64,000 nucleotides of DNA from Paraburkholderia humisilvae (GCF_902859855.1 NZ_CADIKH010000003.1:186001-250000), one strand, 5' to 3'. Counted from the stretch's first letter, positions 37,266 to 47,083 are shown. Numbers and translations are program-made. The notes: generated by a model not told the origin, from the sequence alone.

Positions 37266-37310
37266 ATCGTAGTATAGCCAGTCCTGGAACCGGACTCTAT
37301 CGTAGAGCCA
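37266..37310. promoter_or_regulatory. Direct repeat, candidate AraC-type operator
   Basis: ATCGTAGTATAGCCA (37266-37280) and ATCGTAGAGCCA (37299-37310) share ATCGTAG and AGCCA and lie 33 bp apart, three helix turns, between the divergent AraC and SDR genes. The second also contains CTCTA-TCG-TAGAG. Binding by the AraC protein is inferred. Confidence 0.4.
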
Positions 37311-37332
37311 TCGTCAACCGATGGAGTTTCTG

Positions 37333-38085
37333 ATGTCCTTCACTTCCACTGTGCTTATCTCGGGCTGTTCGTCCGGTTTTGGTCTCGAGACCGCGCGGCT
37401 CTTCCTCGACAGAGGCTGGCGTGTCGTCGCGACCATGCGCACGCCGAGTGACGACCTGCTGCCGCGTTCAGAACGGCTTCGCGTGCTGCCACTCGATGTC
37501 ACCGATATCGGAAGCATCCACCGCTGCATCGACGCGGCCGGGCCGATCGACGCACTCGTCAACAACGCCGGCGTCGGCCTGCTGGCGCCGCTGGAGGGCG
37601 TCGAGCTGGTCAACGCGCGCGAGGTCTTCGAGACCAACACACTCGGTACGATCGCGATGACGCAGGCCGTGCTGCGTCAGTTCCGTGAACGGCGGGCAGG
37701 AGTGGTCGTGAATGTCACGTCGAGCGTGACGCTGAGGCCGCTGCCACTGTTGTCGGTCTATACGGGCAGCAAGGCGGCGGTCAATGCGTTCACCGAATCG
37801 CTCGCATTGGAACTCGCCCCGTTCGACGTCCGCGTGCGGCTGGTGCTGCCGGGACGCGCACCAGGCACGAGCTTCGGCGATAACGCGCGCCGCTTGATGG
37901 AACACAGCGTACCCGAGGCCTATATGGACTTCAGGGAACGCGTGTTCGCCGCAACGCGAGACACGGTCACTCAGATCACGCACGCGCAAGACGTCGCCGA
38001 GGCCGTGTGGCGCGCAGTCACCGATCCGTCGACGCCGATGCACCTACCTGCGGGCGCGGATGCGGTCGATCTGGCACTGGCATGA
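37333..38085 (+). CDS. Short-chain dehydrogenase/reductase
   Basis: NAD(P)-dependent oxidoreductase of 250 residues, classical SDR fold. The dinucleotide motif GCSSGFG is at residues 11-17, NNAG follows strand 4, and the catalytic set is a Ser in the NVTSSVTL stretch plus YTGSK. GGAG at 37323-37326 lies 6 bases before ATG 37333, which I choose over ATG 37321. The substrate is unknown. It is divergently paired with an AraC regulator, a common arrangement for such SDR genes. Confidence 0.88.
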   Translation: MSFTSTVLISGCSSGFGLETARLFLDRGWRVVATMRTPSDDLLPRSERLRVLPLDVTDIGSIHRCIDAAGPIDALVNNAGVGLLAPLEGVELVNAREVFETNTLGTIAMTQAVLRQFRERRAGVVVNVTSSVTLRPLPLLSVYTGSKAAVNAFTESLALELAPFDVRVRLVLPGRAPGTSFGDNARRLMEHSVPEAYMDFRERVFAATRDTVTQITHAQDVAEAVWRAVTDPSTPMHLPAGADAVDLALA

Positions 38086-38253
38086 GCGCGCATCGAATGG
38101 TCTAGCGCGGCATCGGAACGGGCAGCCGCTGATCGACCAGATAGATCGGTATCGGTTGTGAGAATCCGCCGCGCGGCGGGAGAACCGGGTGCCACCGGCG
38201 TATCATCGCGAACGGTCGTCTATCCGGCCACACCCTCACCCAGCAAGGCAGTT

Positions 38254-38868
38254 ATGAAGCCAGTCCCTCTGCATGCGTTGCTGCGCGACATCCGCGCCTG
38301 CACGATCTGCGCGCCCGTGTTACCGCACGCCCCACGCCCGGTCCTGGCGGCATCCGAATGCGCGCGGATTCTGATCATCGGCCAGGCGCCCGGCGCGAAA
38401 GTGCATGCCTCCGGTATTCCATGGAGCGATGCGAGCGGTGCTCGCCTGCGCAGTTGGCTCGGTGTCGACGATGCGGCCTTTTACGACGAAGAAAAGTTTG
38501 CTCTCGTGCCGATGGGTTTCTGTTTCCCCGGGCGTGGCCCAAGCGGCGACTTGCCACCCCGACCCGAATGTGCCGCCCGTTGGCACCACGATTTGCTGGC
38601 CCAGCTGCGCTCGGTCCGGCTCACCTTGCTCATCGGACACTATGCACTGCGGTTTGGACTCGGCGCAGCATCGGGTAAGACATTGACCGATACCCTGCTG
38701 CGATGGCGGGACTTCGGCCCCCAGGTGATTCCATTGCCGCATCCATCACCGCGCAACATCGCGTGGTTCAAACGCAATCCGTGGTTCGAAGCCGATGTGT
38801 TGCCGACACTGCGTGAGCGCGTCGCGCAGGCGTTGTCTGCCCCTGCTGAGGATATAAAAGCAGGCTGA
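38254..38868 (+). CDS. Uracil-DNA glycosylase family protein
   Basis: Protein of 204 residues of the UDG superfamily, the short group annotated as uracil-DNA glycosylase-like. Motif 1 reads IIGQAPGAKVHASG (41-54), followed by PWSDASGARLRSWLG, and the second motif is PLPHPSPRN. CTIC at residues 16-19 provides two Cys, but the four-Cys Fe-S set of family 4 is not evident. Activity on uracil is not certain for this subgroup. ATG 38254 is chosen because homology begins there. Confidence 0.82.
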   Translation: MKPVPLHALLRDIRACTICAPVLPHAPRPVLAASECARILIIGQAPGAKVHASGIPWSDASGARLRSWLGVDDAAFYDEEKFALVPMGFCFPGRGPSGDLPPRPECAARWHHDLLAQLRSVRLTLLIGHYALRFGLGAASGKTLTDTLLRWRDFGPQVIPLPHPSPRNIAWFKRNPWFEADVLPTLRERVAQALSAPAEDIKAG

Positions 38869-38886
38869 AGGTCAATCCGGACTGGC

Positions 38887-39504
38887 TCAGATAAAACCGA
38901 TCTCGCCTTTCCAGCCGTCTTTTGTCAGTACAACGACCTGTTTCAGCTGCAGCGTGCCGCCGCTTCGCACGATCATCGCAACGACCGGAAACACGCGCTG
39001 CACGTCCGAGTCCTTGGTCCACGGCGCAGGATCGATCATGTACGTGTACGTGATCACCGTGCGCTCGCTACCGTTCACTTCATGCGGCGGCTCCCAGCCG
39101 ATGATCTTGTCGACGTGCAGCTTGCCGTAGCAGACGTCGCCGTCGTGCATCGTGACCGTCCCATTCGCGGCCATGCTCGGCAGCGGTTTGTGCAGGTAGT
39201 ACTTCTTGCCCTCGTCGCTAAGCGTATACCGCATCGTCGAATCGGAGATCTGCTGCTTGCGCACGAGACCGATTTTCTCCATCACCGGCAATTGCAGCGA
39301 ATTCGCGGTGCGCTGCCGCGCTTCGTCCTTCGTGATATCGATCGGCCACTTCACCTTGCCGATACACATGTCGCCATGCTCATCGAGAAAATTCGACACA
39401 GCGACCGTGAAGTTCTCGCGATTCGGCTCGTCGCTGTGCGTACTGCATCCGGCGACCAGACACACGGGCAACCACCACACCTTCAACCAGTTCAATTTCT
39501 TCAT
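38887..39504 (-). CDS. Putative lipoprotein of unknown function
   Basis: Protein of 205 residues with a lipoprotein signal (LPVCLVAGC, Cys near 16). The mature part has CIGKVKWP and CYGKLHVD segments that hold two more Cys, and a repeated strand-rich pattern. I do not recognise a family. It lies 70 bp downstream of the dihaem cytochrome gene on the same strand. The longer upstream frame would run back into that gene and is rejected; ATG 39502-39504 gives a perfect lipobox. Confidence 0.65.
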   Translation of the reverse strand: MKKLNWLKVWWLPVCLVAGCSTHSDEPNRENFTVAVSNFLDEHGDMCIGKVKWPIDITKDEARQRTANSLQLPVMEKIGLVRKQQISDSTMRYTLSDEGKKYYLHKPLPSMAANGTVTMHDGDVCYGKLHVDKIIGWEPPHEVNGSERTVITYTYMIDPAPWTKDSDVQRVFPVVAMIVRSGGTLQLKQVVVLTKDGWKGEIGFI

Positions 39505-39574
39505 GTTCTGCTTGCTACTCCAACCCGGGTTGCAATCCTGATTCCGCGCGATAGTTCGAATAGGTGTTTCCACG

Positions 39575-40828
39575 TCACTTCGACGGCGGCTGGAAGTCAT
39601 CGGTCAGCGCGCCGAGGAATGCGACGAGGTCATCCACTTCCTGTTCCGTCATCGATGGCGCAGCGCCGCGCGTATGCACGACCGGCACGGTCATATCGAT
39701 GTTCGGTTGATATTGCACCGGCAGATCGTCGTAAACATTGACACTGCCATCTGCGGCCTTCGAGTAGAAGAGTTCAGGGTTCGTGTCACGCTTGTTATAG
39801 AACTCGACGACATCGCGCAGCGTATGAAACACACCGTTGTGGAAGAACGACTGGCGGGTCGCGACGTTGCGCAGCGTCGGCGTTTTGAACATGCCGCAAA
39901 ATTTCGCGGAATTGGCAGGCGTGTGTCCCGTTGCGGCGGCCTGGCATAGGCCCATGTCGACGTGCGTCGGGTCGGCGTTCGCGGGAATCTCCATGTTTCG
40001 CGGCGGCGCCACGGCTTCGAACGAATAGTCGGTGAACGGCGCTACGCTGCCGCCTTGCGCGTTGCCACTCAGGTGGCAGGCAATGCAATTGCCCTTGTTT
40101 TCATCATTGAAAAGCTGCAAGCCGTGCATTTCCTGCGGCGTCAGGTAATTGCCGCGATTGTGGCGCAGCAGATCGAACTTGCTTGTATAAGGATGGAAGC
40201 TGGGGTCTTCCTGCTGATAGCTCTGCAATGCGGACATCGCCATGGTGAAGGCCTTCGCGGAATCGGCGAACGCATTCTCGCCGAACGCCTGCTTGAAGAG
40301 CGCCGCGTAAGGACCAGCCTTCAGCGTATTGACGACAGCATCCGGGCTACGGTTCGCCATTTCGTAAGTGGACAGCAGCGGAATCTTCGCCTGGTCCGCG
40401 AGCGAGTTCGCGCGGCCGTCCCATGTGAAGCCGCCGCCGGGACCCGGCGGCGTGACGCCATCGGGATTGTCGAGCAGATCGGAATACGGCGGCGTGAACT
40501 CCTTATAGCGCAGCGACGGCACCGCGCGCACGCCGGGCGTGTTGTCGTCGACGCCGCCGAGCTGAACCGCGAGGCCGTTCGGCGGGCCATAAGCGAAATC
40601 CGGGTTGTGACAGGTCGCGCACGAGATTTTGCCGGAACCCGACAGCGTCTTGTCGAAGAACATTTTCGCGCCGACCTGGGCCGCGAGGCTCAGTTGCGGC
40701 GTGGCGGACGGCGCGGACGCGGCGCCCGGCGCCGAGGCCGATTGCTGCTGGCCGTTGTTGTTATCGCCGCCGCATGCCGCGACGACCAGCGCCGCGGCGA
40801 CGACGCCGGCAAGCAACGCTATGCGCAT
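39575..40828 (-). CDS. Dihaem cytochrome c peroxidase / MauG-type lipoprotein
   Basis: Periplasmic c-type cytochrome of 417 residues anchored by a lipobox (VVAAC, Cys 19). Two haem sites are present: CATCH (70-74) and CIACH (248-252). Spacing and the FTWDGRANSLADQAKIPLLS segment match the CcpA/MauG family, which reduces hydrogen peroxide or performs oxidations on proteins. The C-terminus repeats the axial-ligand region (KTPTLRNVATRQSFFHNGVF). It belongs to a run of exported proteins on both strands between 38.9 and 49.8 kb. Confidence 0.88.
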   Translation of the reverse strand: MRIALLAGVVAAALVVAACGGDNNNGQQQSASAPGAASAPSATPQLSLAAQVGAKMFFDKTLSGSGKISCATCHNPDFAYGPPNGLAVQLGGVDDNTPGVRAVPSLRYKEFTPPYSDLLDNPDGVTPPGPGGGFTWDGRANSLADQAKIPLLSTYEMANRSPDAVVNTLKAGPYAALFKQAFGENAFADSAKAFTMAMSALQSYQQEDPSFHPYTSKFDLLRHNRGNYLTPQEMHGLQLFNDENKGNCIACHLSGNAQGGSVAPFTDYSFEAVAPPRNMEIPANADPTHVDMGLCQAAATGHTPANSAKFCGMFKTPTLRNVATRQSFFHNGVFHTLRDVVEFYNKRDTNPELFYSKAADGSVNVYDDLPVQYQPNIDMTVPVVHTRGAAPSMTEQEVDDLVAFLGALTDDFQPPSK

Positions 40829-40846
40829 AGCTGTTCCAATGAGTAC

Positions 40847-40872
40847 GCGCGCGGCCCGGCCGGGCCGCGCGC
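40847..40872. repeat. 26-bp perfect GC palindrome
   Basis: GCGCGCGGCCCGG directly abuts its own complement. It sits between the phosphoesterase and MauG-type genes. It could form a hairpin that attenuates read-through on the minus strand, but there is no T-run in that direction. Confidence 0.6.
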
Positions 40873-40925
40873 AAAACGTCGCGCGGAACTGGACATCCGC
40901 GCGAACCGCGTCGCATTCGCTGCCT

Positions 40926-42914
40926 TCACTTCTTCAGCGTGAACACGCTCGACATCGGGCGCACCGCGTCGTAGTGCGGGTCGATGCTGCCCTGGAACTC
41001 GGGCAGCGACACGAGATTGGCGGCAATGAACGATTGCGTGTACTTCGACCGGTTCATGTAGCTCGTCGGCACGCCCGGGTCGGAGAGACCGAACATGTCC
41101 TGCATCGTGCGCACGAACGAGAAGTGGCTGTACTGGTCGGCATCCTTCAGGCCAGTCGGTGCATTCTGCTGATTCGTCAGCACGCCGAAGATGATCGGCC
41201 CGTTGCCCTGGTTGCCCGCGCTATATTCCGCGACCGGCTGCGTAATCGTGGCCGACTCGCCGACCTGCGCGTTAACCGCGGTTCCGGCCGCATTCCAGCC
41301 GCAGCACGACGCCGTGCCCTGGAAGTTGCCGTTGCCTTCGTCGAACGTGATGACGATGGCGACCTTCTTGTTGCGGTTCGCCCACAACGGCGATGCCTGG
41401 ATTTTCTGCACGAGCGTGGCCGTGTAGTTATCGCCGCGCGTGATGTTGGCGTTGCCGCCCGAGCAGTCGGTTGCCGTTTTGGTCCCCGTCACGTCCTTCG
41501 GCGTCACCGCGTGCATGTCGTCGCACTGATCGGGGACCAGATAGTTCAGGGTGCCGACGTCGCCCGTCTGCAGGTCGGTGCCCAGCTGGTCGAAATTCCA
41601 GCCGGCCGGAGCCTTCGAAGCCGCCGCCGCGTCCCACTGGCCGCCGCCCATCGTGCGAATTTCCTTCTGGAACTCGCCGTCGTTGCGCACGTCGTCGAAG
41701 GTCACCGCGTTGTTGTGCTTGAGCGCATACAGGCTGCCCGGCCTCGGCAGCATGATCGTCGGATCGTTGTTGTCGGCCGCGATCATCGTGGCGTCGGCGG
41801 AACTGTTCAGGCGCACATCCTGGCCCGGCGTCATCGACTCGTTGTAGACCCGCCATGTCATGCCGGCATTGCGCATCGTCGTGAACATGTTGCGCGCCGT
41901 CTTGATGTTGTGCACCGCGCCGTTGTTGCACGCGCCCTGGCCGGCGGGAATGCCGTCCGTCGGTGCATCACGCGTGTCGCCCGTGGGCATGCACCACCAT
42001 GCCGAGTCGTCGGTGACGCCGAAGTCGTCGGCCGAGCCGAGCGCCATGTAGTTCGGCTGCGACGGCTGGCCGGTCGAGTAATAGTTGGTCGCGCGATTGC
42101 CTTCGTTGAGCAGCGCGGTAATTTTCGGTGCGAACGGCGAACCGTCGATCGCGCTGTTCGTATGGTTCTCGAGAATGATCACGAAGAGGTTGTCGAAGCG
42201 CGGCACACCCTCGAGATTCATCGCGGTCTGCTCGGCTTCCGCGATCGCGATCGGCTTGCCGGTGGTGGGCGACACATCACCGCGCGCGACCATCGTCGAT
42301 GCGAGCTCGAAGCGGTTCGTGAGAATCGTCGTCTCGGTTGCGAGCGCCTGCTTCTTCGTCGCGTCGGTGATCGTCGAAGGATCGGCCAGCACGTCGGCGG
42401 GCGCGACGCCCAGGCGCCCCGCGATGTTCGCAACAGCAGTCGGTTCATCGATATTGTCCGCCGCCATCTCGCGCACCACTTCCGTCGAGAGCGGGCTCAA
42501 TATCTGATTCGCGGCGGCCGGCGCGCGCAACACCATGGCTTTCGCCGTGGTCATCGCAGCACCCGTCGCCGGATCGATAAACGCGGTGTTCGCGGGAATC
42601 ACCGCGGCGACCGGTACATTCGCCGCGGTCGTAGTCAGCGTGAAGTTGCCGTGTGCATCGGTGGTGGTGGTCGCCTCGTTGCTGTCGCACGCGCCGTTGT
42701 TGTTGTTGTCGCTGCAGACCGTGACGTTCGGGTACTGCGCGACCATCCTGCCTTGCACCTTCTGGGTCGCGGCGAGTGCCGACGGGGTCGTTCCGCCCGA
42801 ATCGCCACCACACGCCGCAATCAATACGGGGGCGACGGCCATAACGAACAGCGTTGATGCGGATATCGCGGTTGCGCGCAACTTCGGCGGCGCGGCTTCA
42901 ATGCGGGGGCTCAT
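40926..42914 (-). CDS. Phosphoesterase-family lipoprotein (acid phosphatase/phospholipase C type)
   Basis: Exported protein of 662 residues. A lipobox (VLIAACGG, Cys near 28) precedes a domain of about 200 residues with a carboxypeptidase-like start (CSDNNNNGACDSNE then TTTDAHGNFTLTT). The catalytic domain follows from about 235 and has the phosphoesterase signature FDNLFVIILENHTNSAIDGS, SQPNYMALGSADDF and VAIVITFDEGNG. This family includes AcpA acid phosphatase and non-haemolytic phospholipase C. The substrate is not determinable. ATG 42912-42914 is preferred; a start at 42959 would extend into the promoter. Confidence 0.82.
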   Translation of the reverse strand: MSPRIEAAPPKLRATAISASTLFVMAVAPVLIAACGGDSGGTTPSALAATQKVQGRMVAQYPNVTVCSDNNNNGACDSNEATTTTDAHGNFTLTTTAANVPVAAVIPANTAFIDPATGAAMTTAKAMVLRAPAAANQILSPLSTEVVREMAADNIDEPTAVANIAGRLGVAPADVLADPSTITDATKKQALATETTILTNRFELASTMVARGDVSPTTGKPIAIAEAEQTAMNLEGVPRFDNLFVIILENHTNSAIDGSPFAPKITALLNEGNRATNYYSTGQPSQPNYMALGSADDFGVTDDSAWWCMPTGDTRDAPTDGIPAGQGACNNGAVHNIKTARNMFTTMRNAGMTWRVYNESMTPGQDVRLNSSADATMIAADNNDPTIMLPRPGSLYALKHNNAVTFDDVRNDGEFQKEIRTMGGGQWDAAAASKAPAGWNFDQLGTDLQTGDVGTLNYLVPDQCDDMHAVTPKDVTGTKTATDCSGGNANITRGDNYTATLVQKIQASPLWANRNKKVAIVITFDEGNGNFQGTASCCGWNAAGTAVNAQVGESATITQPVAEYSAGNQGNGPIIFGVLTNQQNAPTGLKDADQYSHFSFVRTMQDMFGLSDPGVPTSYMNRSKYTQSFIAANLVSLPEFQGSIDPHYDAVRPMSSVFTLKK

Positions 42915-43178
42915 TCTTTTTCTGCTCCGTAGGGAATCGGGGGATGGTTCGGCATACACAGCCGATAGCGGGCGGATTATCCCTACATGACGATTAATTT
43001 TTTATGACTTTTTAAATTGATTGTCGGCTGATGTCATTGACTTGCTATCGACTTGTAATTGAAGTTGCTCTGTCACAAATCGATCCTAAACTTCGGGCCG
43101 ATTTCATTACCTTCCCCCCAAAGAAAAATCGATACGAAATCTGGCATTTCATGTCGATCGGTATTAAAAAGGACAGAG

Positions 43179-44006
43179 ATGCAGTCAATAAAAAAAGCAG
43201 CCGTGGTTGTGCCGGCTCTTGCAGTGATGCTTTCTCTCGCGGCATGTGGCGGAAGCAATTCGCCTTCTACTTCGACGGCTTCCGCGCCGGCGAGCGCGAG
43301 CGCGCCCACCCCGGCGAGTACGCCGGCGGTGGATCAGTCGCAGGTTTTCACCGCGGTGCGCGATACCGATTCCGGTCTCGATGGCGTGCCGGCCCAAGTG
43401 AGCTTCGCGGCGGGGTCGAGCACGGGCACGCTGTCGATCAACTCGGTCGACTATGCGACGCTCACACCGGATGCAGCAAACGACGGGATGATGACCGTAA
43501 GCGGAACGCCGACGCTCGGCGTGACACTTGGCGTCATTCCGCCGCAGCAGCCTGTTCTGTTCCCCGGCATCATTGAAGCGTGTGAACCGGATGCGACCGG
43601 TGCGCCGAATCCGGCTGCCGGCAACATGCCGCTCAAGTCGAAAGTGGTCGCGATTGCAGGCTTGCCGATCAAGAACGTGGCATTGCTCCTGGGCACCACG
43701 TTCCCGACATACTACGAAAACTGTCTGCGCGATGGCTTGCCGACGCCGCAGGCACAGCATTCGCTGTTGACGATCGATGGCAACGCCATCCTGTCGGTCA
43801 CCGACGTGCGCAACAGCCCCAATCCGGTCGTCACGCCGCCCCCGGCGTCACTGCTGGAAACGCAGGAAGCGGGAAACAACGGCGACTGGCTGATACCGTT
43901 CCTGTACATCACCCCGGACGGCCAGCGTCATATCGCGCTGGTGCAGCATGGCACCGTGGCAGGGGGTCATGATCACAACTTCGTCGGCGTCTGGCTCGAT
44001 CAGTAA
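43179..44006 (+). CDS. Putative lipoprotein of unknown function
   Basis: Lipoprotein of 275 residues: MQSIKKAAVVVPALAVMLSL then the lipobox with AACGG, followed by a Ser/Ala/Pro-rich linker. The mature part is strand-rich with a repeated pattern LPIKNVALLLGTTFP and LLSVDG-like turns, and ends with HIALVQHGTVAGGHDHNFVG. I do not recognise a family. AAGGACAG precedes ATG 43179. CTGTCAC at 43073 in its leader resembles a single Pho half-site. It is divergent from the phosphoesterase gene, so the two may share regulation. Confidence 0.65.
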   Translation: MQSIKKAAVVVPALAVMLSLAACGGSNSPSTSTASAPASASAPTPASTPAVDQSQVFTAVRDTDSGLDGVPAQVSFAAGSSTGTLSINSVDYATLTPDAANDGMMTVSGTPTLGVTLGVIPPQQPVLFPGIIEACEPDATGAPNPAAGNMPLKSKVVAIAGLPIKNVALLLGTTFPTYYENCLRDGLPTPQAQHSLLTIDGNAILSVTDVRNSPNPVVTPPPASLLETQEAGNNGDWLIPFLYITPDGQRHIALVQHGTVAGGHDHNFVGVWLDQ

Positions 44007-44085
44007 GCAGGCGAATACGGCACCGCGCGTCGGTTTCGCGCGGTGCCGCACGGTGTGCGTAGGGCTACATGCGTTTGGTTCGTCG

Positions 44086-44991
44086 CTAGGGCCGCGCCGC
44101 AGCTGTACCGCTCGCGATGAAACGGCGCGGATGCAGCCACTTCGTTGCGATCCATTTCTCTCCAGCGACGACCGGCCGACCCGCATGGGCGGATGCGGGG
44201 TCGGTCTGACCCAGCCGATTGCCATATTGAAAATAAAGCGCATTGCCTTTACGGGGTAAAACGGAAAATCCTGATTCGATGAATAACGTTTCTCCACCCG
44301 AATCGACGTTATTCAAATACATGATCAAAGTGGCAATTCTCTGACCGCTGCGTTCAATCGATTGACGATTGTCTTCAATAGCAGAGGATAAAAAATCGAA
44401 ATGCGGCGTGTGTTGCGCACCGGGCCGGTAGCGCAGTACCTGAATGCCCTCTCCGTTTTCGGCCGGTATTCCCGTAAGCCGTTCGATGCGCGTTTCAATG
44501 CGAGCGATCAGCGGCGTCTGCGCGAGATGGAAAAACACCCCCTCGCTGTTGCGAAGCGCGTCGATCACGTCCTTGCCGCTTTCCGGATCGACCACGCGCA
44601 CCGGCTCCAGGCGCGGCGCGCCGAACGCGATGAGTTCTGCGCATTCGTCGTCGTCGAGCAGATTGCCGAGCAACGCGAGCGTCGGGCGTTCGAGACGCGC
44701 GAGCACCTCGACACGTCGGTCGCCGCCATCGAGGATAGGCGCCGTGCCAAGGTGCGACGGTTCAGGCTGGTAAGGAAGCGCGGCGAATGGTGCGTCATCG
44801 ATTTCCAGACGGCCGGCTGCGGGCGGCGCGCCAGCGGCGACAGCGTGCGCGACCGTGCTCACGAGCGCATCGGCAAGCTGCGCGGGTACGTTTTGCGCCT
44901 GCAGCTGCGCGCTAATAGCCTGTGCCGATGTGCCGCGCGTCAGTTCGGCGATCAGCCAGTTACGCACATCGGCGGGAAAATTGACGAGCAT
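44086..44991 (-). CDS. 2OG-Fe(II) dioxygenase, prolyl 4-hydroxylase type
   Basis: Cytoplasmic protein of 301 residues with the P4H-alpha catalytic fold. The iron triad is His 197, Asp 199 (HTPHFDFL) and His 269, and the 2-oxoglutarate anchor is Lys 279 (GEKWIATKWLH). The first 70 residues form a separate helical stretch (EIAQL-like, with NFPADVRNWLIAEL). Bacterial members hydroxylate proline in small proteins or free substrates; the target here is unknown. ATG 44989-44991 is the only reasonable start. Confidence 0.85.
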   Translation of the reverse strand: MLVNFPADVRNWLIAELTRGTSAQAISAQLQAQNVPAQLADALVSTVAHAVAAGAPPAAGRLEIDDAPFAALPYQPEPSHLGTAPILDGGDRRVEVLARLERPTLALLGNLLDDDECAELIAFGAPRLEPVRVVDPESGKDVIDALRNSEGVFFHLAQTPLIARIETRIERLTGIPAENGEGIQVLRYRPGAQHTPHFDFLSSAIEDNRQSIERSGQRIATLIMYLNNVDSGGETLFIESGFSVLPRKGNALYFQYGNRLGQTDPASAHAGRPVVAGEKWIATKWLHPRRFIASGTAAARP

Positions 44992-45070
44992 GATGGAGCG
45001 GCCATTGCAAGATGATCCGCGGATCGTACAGACCGATCACAACAGCTGCGTGTCAGCGACCTCCTGTCGC

Positions 45071-47083
45071 TCACGGAGTCGCGACCGTGACCGCAGCGGT
45101 GCCCGCATTGACGACGACAACCTGCGTGCCGGCGATCGCATTGTTTGCCGCCGGCACTGCGCCGCCGACAATCGGGTTCATCTTCGTGTACGTGCAAGTG
45201 AGCGTGCCCGGCGTGAGCGTCACGACGGCGTACCCTTGCGCATCGGGATCCACATAGGTGAGCCACGGGTTGTTCGTCTTCAGCGAATCGCCGAACGGCG
45301 CGAGGCCGCCGCCCGATAGTAGCGGATTCAGCCACGGCTGCGTTTGCGCGGTGCTGTTGAGAAACGCCTCATATTGCATGGACAGCGACGTGGCCGAAAT
45401 GCCCGCGGTCACGAGATCCACCATGACCGGCTGCGGCGTGGCTGCATCGAAGTCGTCCATCACCGTGCCGGCGATAAACGCGCCGAGATTGCCGCTGAGC
45501 GCAACCACGTTGCGCACGCCGCTGCTCGCGAGAAATTGCATCAAGCTCTTGCGTTCCGCATCGTAGCCATCCCATATGTCGGCGTTGATCAGCAGCAGCG
45601 TCATCAACGAGTACGGCGGCAACATCTGGTTGAGCGCCGCGATGGTAGTGAGAATATCGGACTCGCTAAACCCGCCTTGCTGGCCGAGCTGGTGTAGACG
45701 CGAAAACGGCGCCGGGCGCAGATTCTGCGCGAGCGCGTCGGATAGATCCGCCTGTATCGCGCTGTGGAAGATCGATTCCAGCGGCGGCAAGCTCGCGTCC
45801 ACACTGATCACCGCTTGGGTGACAGCGTCCACCACCGTCTTGAAGCCATCCATCTGCATGCGCATCAACGGCACTTCGTTACCCCATAGTTTCCAGACCG
45901 TTTTCGCGTTGCTCATCTGGTTTTGCCACCACTGACGCTGCGTGTCGCCAAGCATCGATACGGGTGTGAGCGCATTGGCCGCCGCCGTGCGGCGTGCCTG
46001 CTCCGCGCTGTCCACCGCGCTCTTACTGACCACATAGCGGCTGCCGATCGCACCGCCCGTGGTTTGCTCGGCGATCTCATGGTCCGCGCGATAAAGCCGC
46101 TCGTCAGTCATCACAAAGGTCGCGAGATCGCCGAATGCGAACGCGCGATAGACCTGAATATTCTGAAACGATGGATTGTTTTGATCGAACGGCACGTCCG
46201 CAGGCATAAACTCGAACCAGGCCTGGTTCGCATTGCGCCGCCGCGCGGTTTGCGGCATCGAGTCGTCGGCGGTGTACGTTTGGTGGTCCTGCCACGCGTC
46301 GTCCGAGAATTCGTGGTCGCCCCACGTCGCAATCACCGGCCATCGCGCATGGACGCGTTGAAGACGCGGATCGGAGCGATACGTCTTGTACAGCATCCGG
46401 TAGTCGGCGAGCGACGTCGCATAGATCGAACCGTCCGCGAGCTTCGCGCCATCGGGCAAGACAAACTCGCCGTGCTGCGGGTCGCGTACCGGCGTGACGA
46501 ACGAAGGGCGATTCAACTGCTCGTAGACATAGTCGCCAACATGCAGGATGAAATCGATATCTTCGTTTTGCAGCGTATCGAACGCGGCCCAGTGATTAAC
46601 GCTCCAGTCCTGACAGCATAGATACGCAAACTTGAGCTGCGCGAGCGATTGCCCCGTGACGGGCGCGGTCCACGTGCGGCCCGTCATGCTCGTCGCCGCG
46701 CCGGCGCCGAAGCGGTAGTAGTAGACCGTGTTCGCGGCGAGGCCGGTCACCTTGCTGCGCACCGTGTAGTCCCATTGCGGCTCTGCGCTGACCATCGTAT
46801 TGAGCACGAGCGACTTGAAGTCCGGATCGAGTGCAACCTGCAACGACACATTGACCGGCGCCACGCCGTCGCCGCCGTCCACGCGCGTCCACAAGACGAT
46901 GCTGTCCGGTTTGGGATCGCCCGATGCAACGCCGAGCGAGAACGACTGCGCGACACTGCCCGCGTCCGACTCCCCGCTGCTGCTGCCGTCGCCCCCTCCT
47001 CCTCCGCACGCGGTAAGCACCGTCGTGCTGGCGGCCGATACGGTGATGAAGCTGCTCCATCTGAGGAATTTGCGGCGATCCAT
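45071..47083 (-). CDS. PhoD-like alkaline phosphatase, Tat-exported
   Basis: Phosphodiesterase/phosphomonoesterase of 670 residues, PhoD family. A twin-arginine signal (DRRKFLRW) leads to a stretch ending STTVLTACGGGG, so it may also be lipid-anchored. The N-terminal Fn3-like domain contains SFSLGVASGDPKPDSIVLWT, the usual PhoD opening. The metallophosphatase part shows LHVGDYVYEQ, TWGDHEF and VVALSGNLGAF. These enzymes release phosphate from nucleotides or teichoic-type diesters and are usually induced by phosphate shortage. A candidate Pho box lies 124 bp upstream. The ATG at 47081-47083 is fixed by the Tat motif. Confidence 0.88.
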   Translation of the reverse strand: MDRRKFLRWSSFITVSAASTTVLTACGGGGGDGSSSGESDAGSVAQSFSLGVASGDPKPDSIVLWTRVDGGDGVAPVNVSLQVALDPDFKSLVLNTMVSAEPQWDYTVRSKVTGLAANTVYYYRFGAGAATSMTGRTWTAPVTGQSLAQLKFAYLCCQDWSVNHWAAFDTLQNEDIDFILHVGDYVYEQLNRPSFVTPVRDPQHGEFVLPDGAKLADGSIYATSLADYRMLYKTYRSDPRLQRVHARWPVIATWGDHEFSDDAWQDHQTYTADDSMPQTARRRNANQAWFEFMPADVPFDQNNPSFQNIQVYRAFAFGDLATFVMTDERLYRADHEIAEQTTGGAIGSRYVVSKSAVDSAEQARRTAAANALTPVSMLGDTQRQWWQNQMSNAKTVWKLWGNEVPLMRMQMDGFKTVVDAVTQAVISVDASLPPLESIFHSAIQADLSDALAQNLRPAPFSRLHQLGQQGGFSESDILTTIAALNQMLPPYSLMTLLLINADIWDGYDAERKSLMQFLASSGVRNVVALSGNLGAFIAGTVMDDFDAATPQPVMVDLVTAGISATSLSMQYEAFLNSTAQTQPWLNPLLSGGGLAPFGDSLKTNNPWLTYVDPDAQGYAVVTLTPGTLTCTYTKMNPIVGGAVPAANNAIAGTQVVVVNAGTAAVTVATP

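Noticed and set aside
40629..42857. Plus-strand open frame of 742 codons opposite the MauG-type and phosphoesterase genes
   Set aside because: It spans two well-supported minus-strand genes and the gap between them; product composition is that of a shadow frame.
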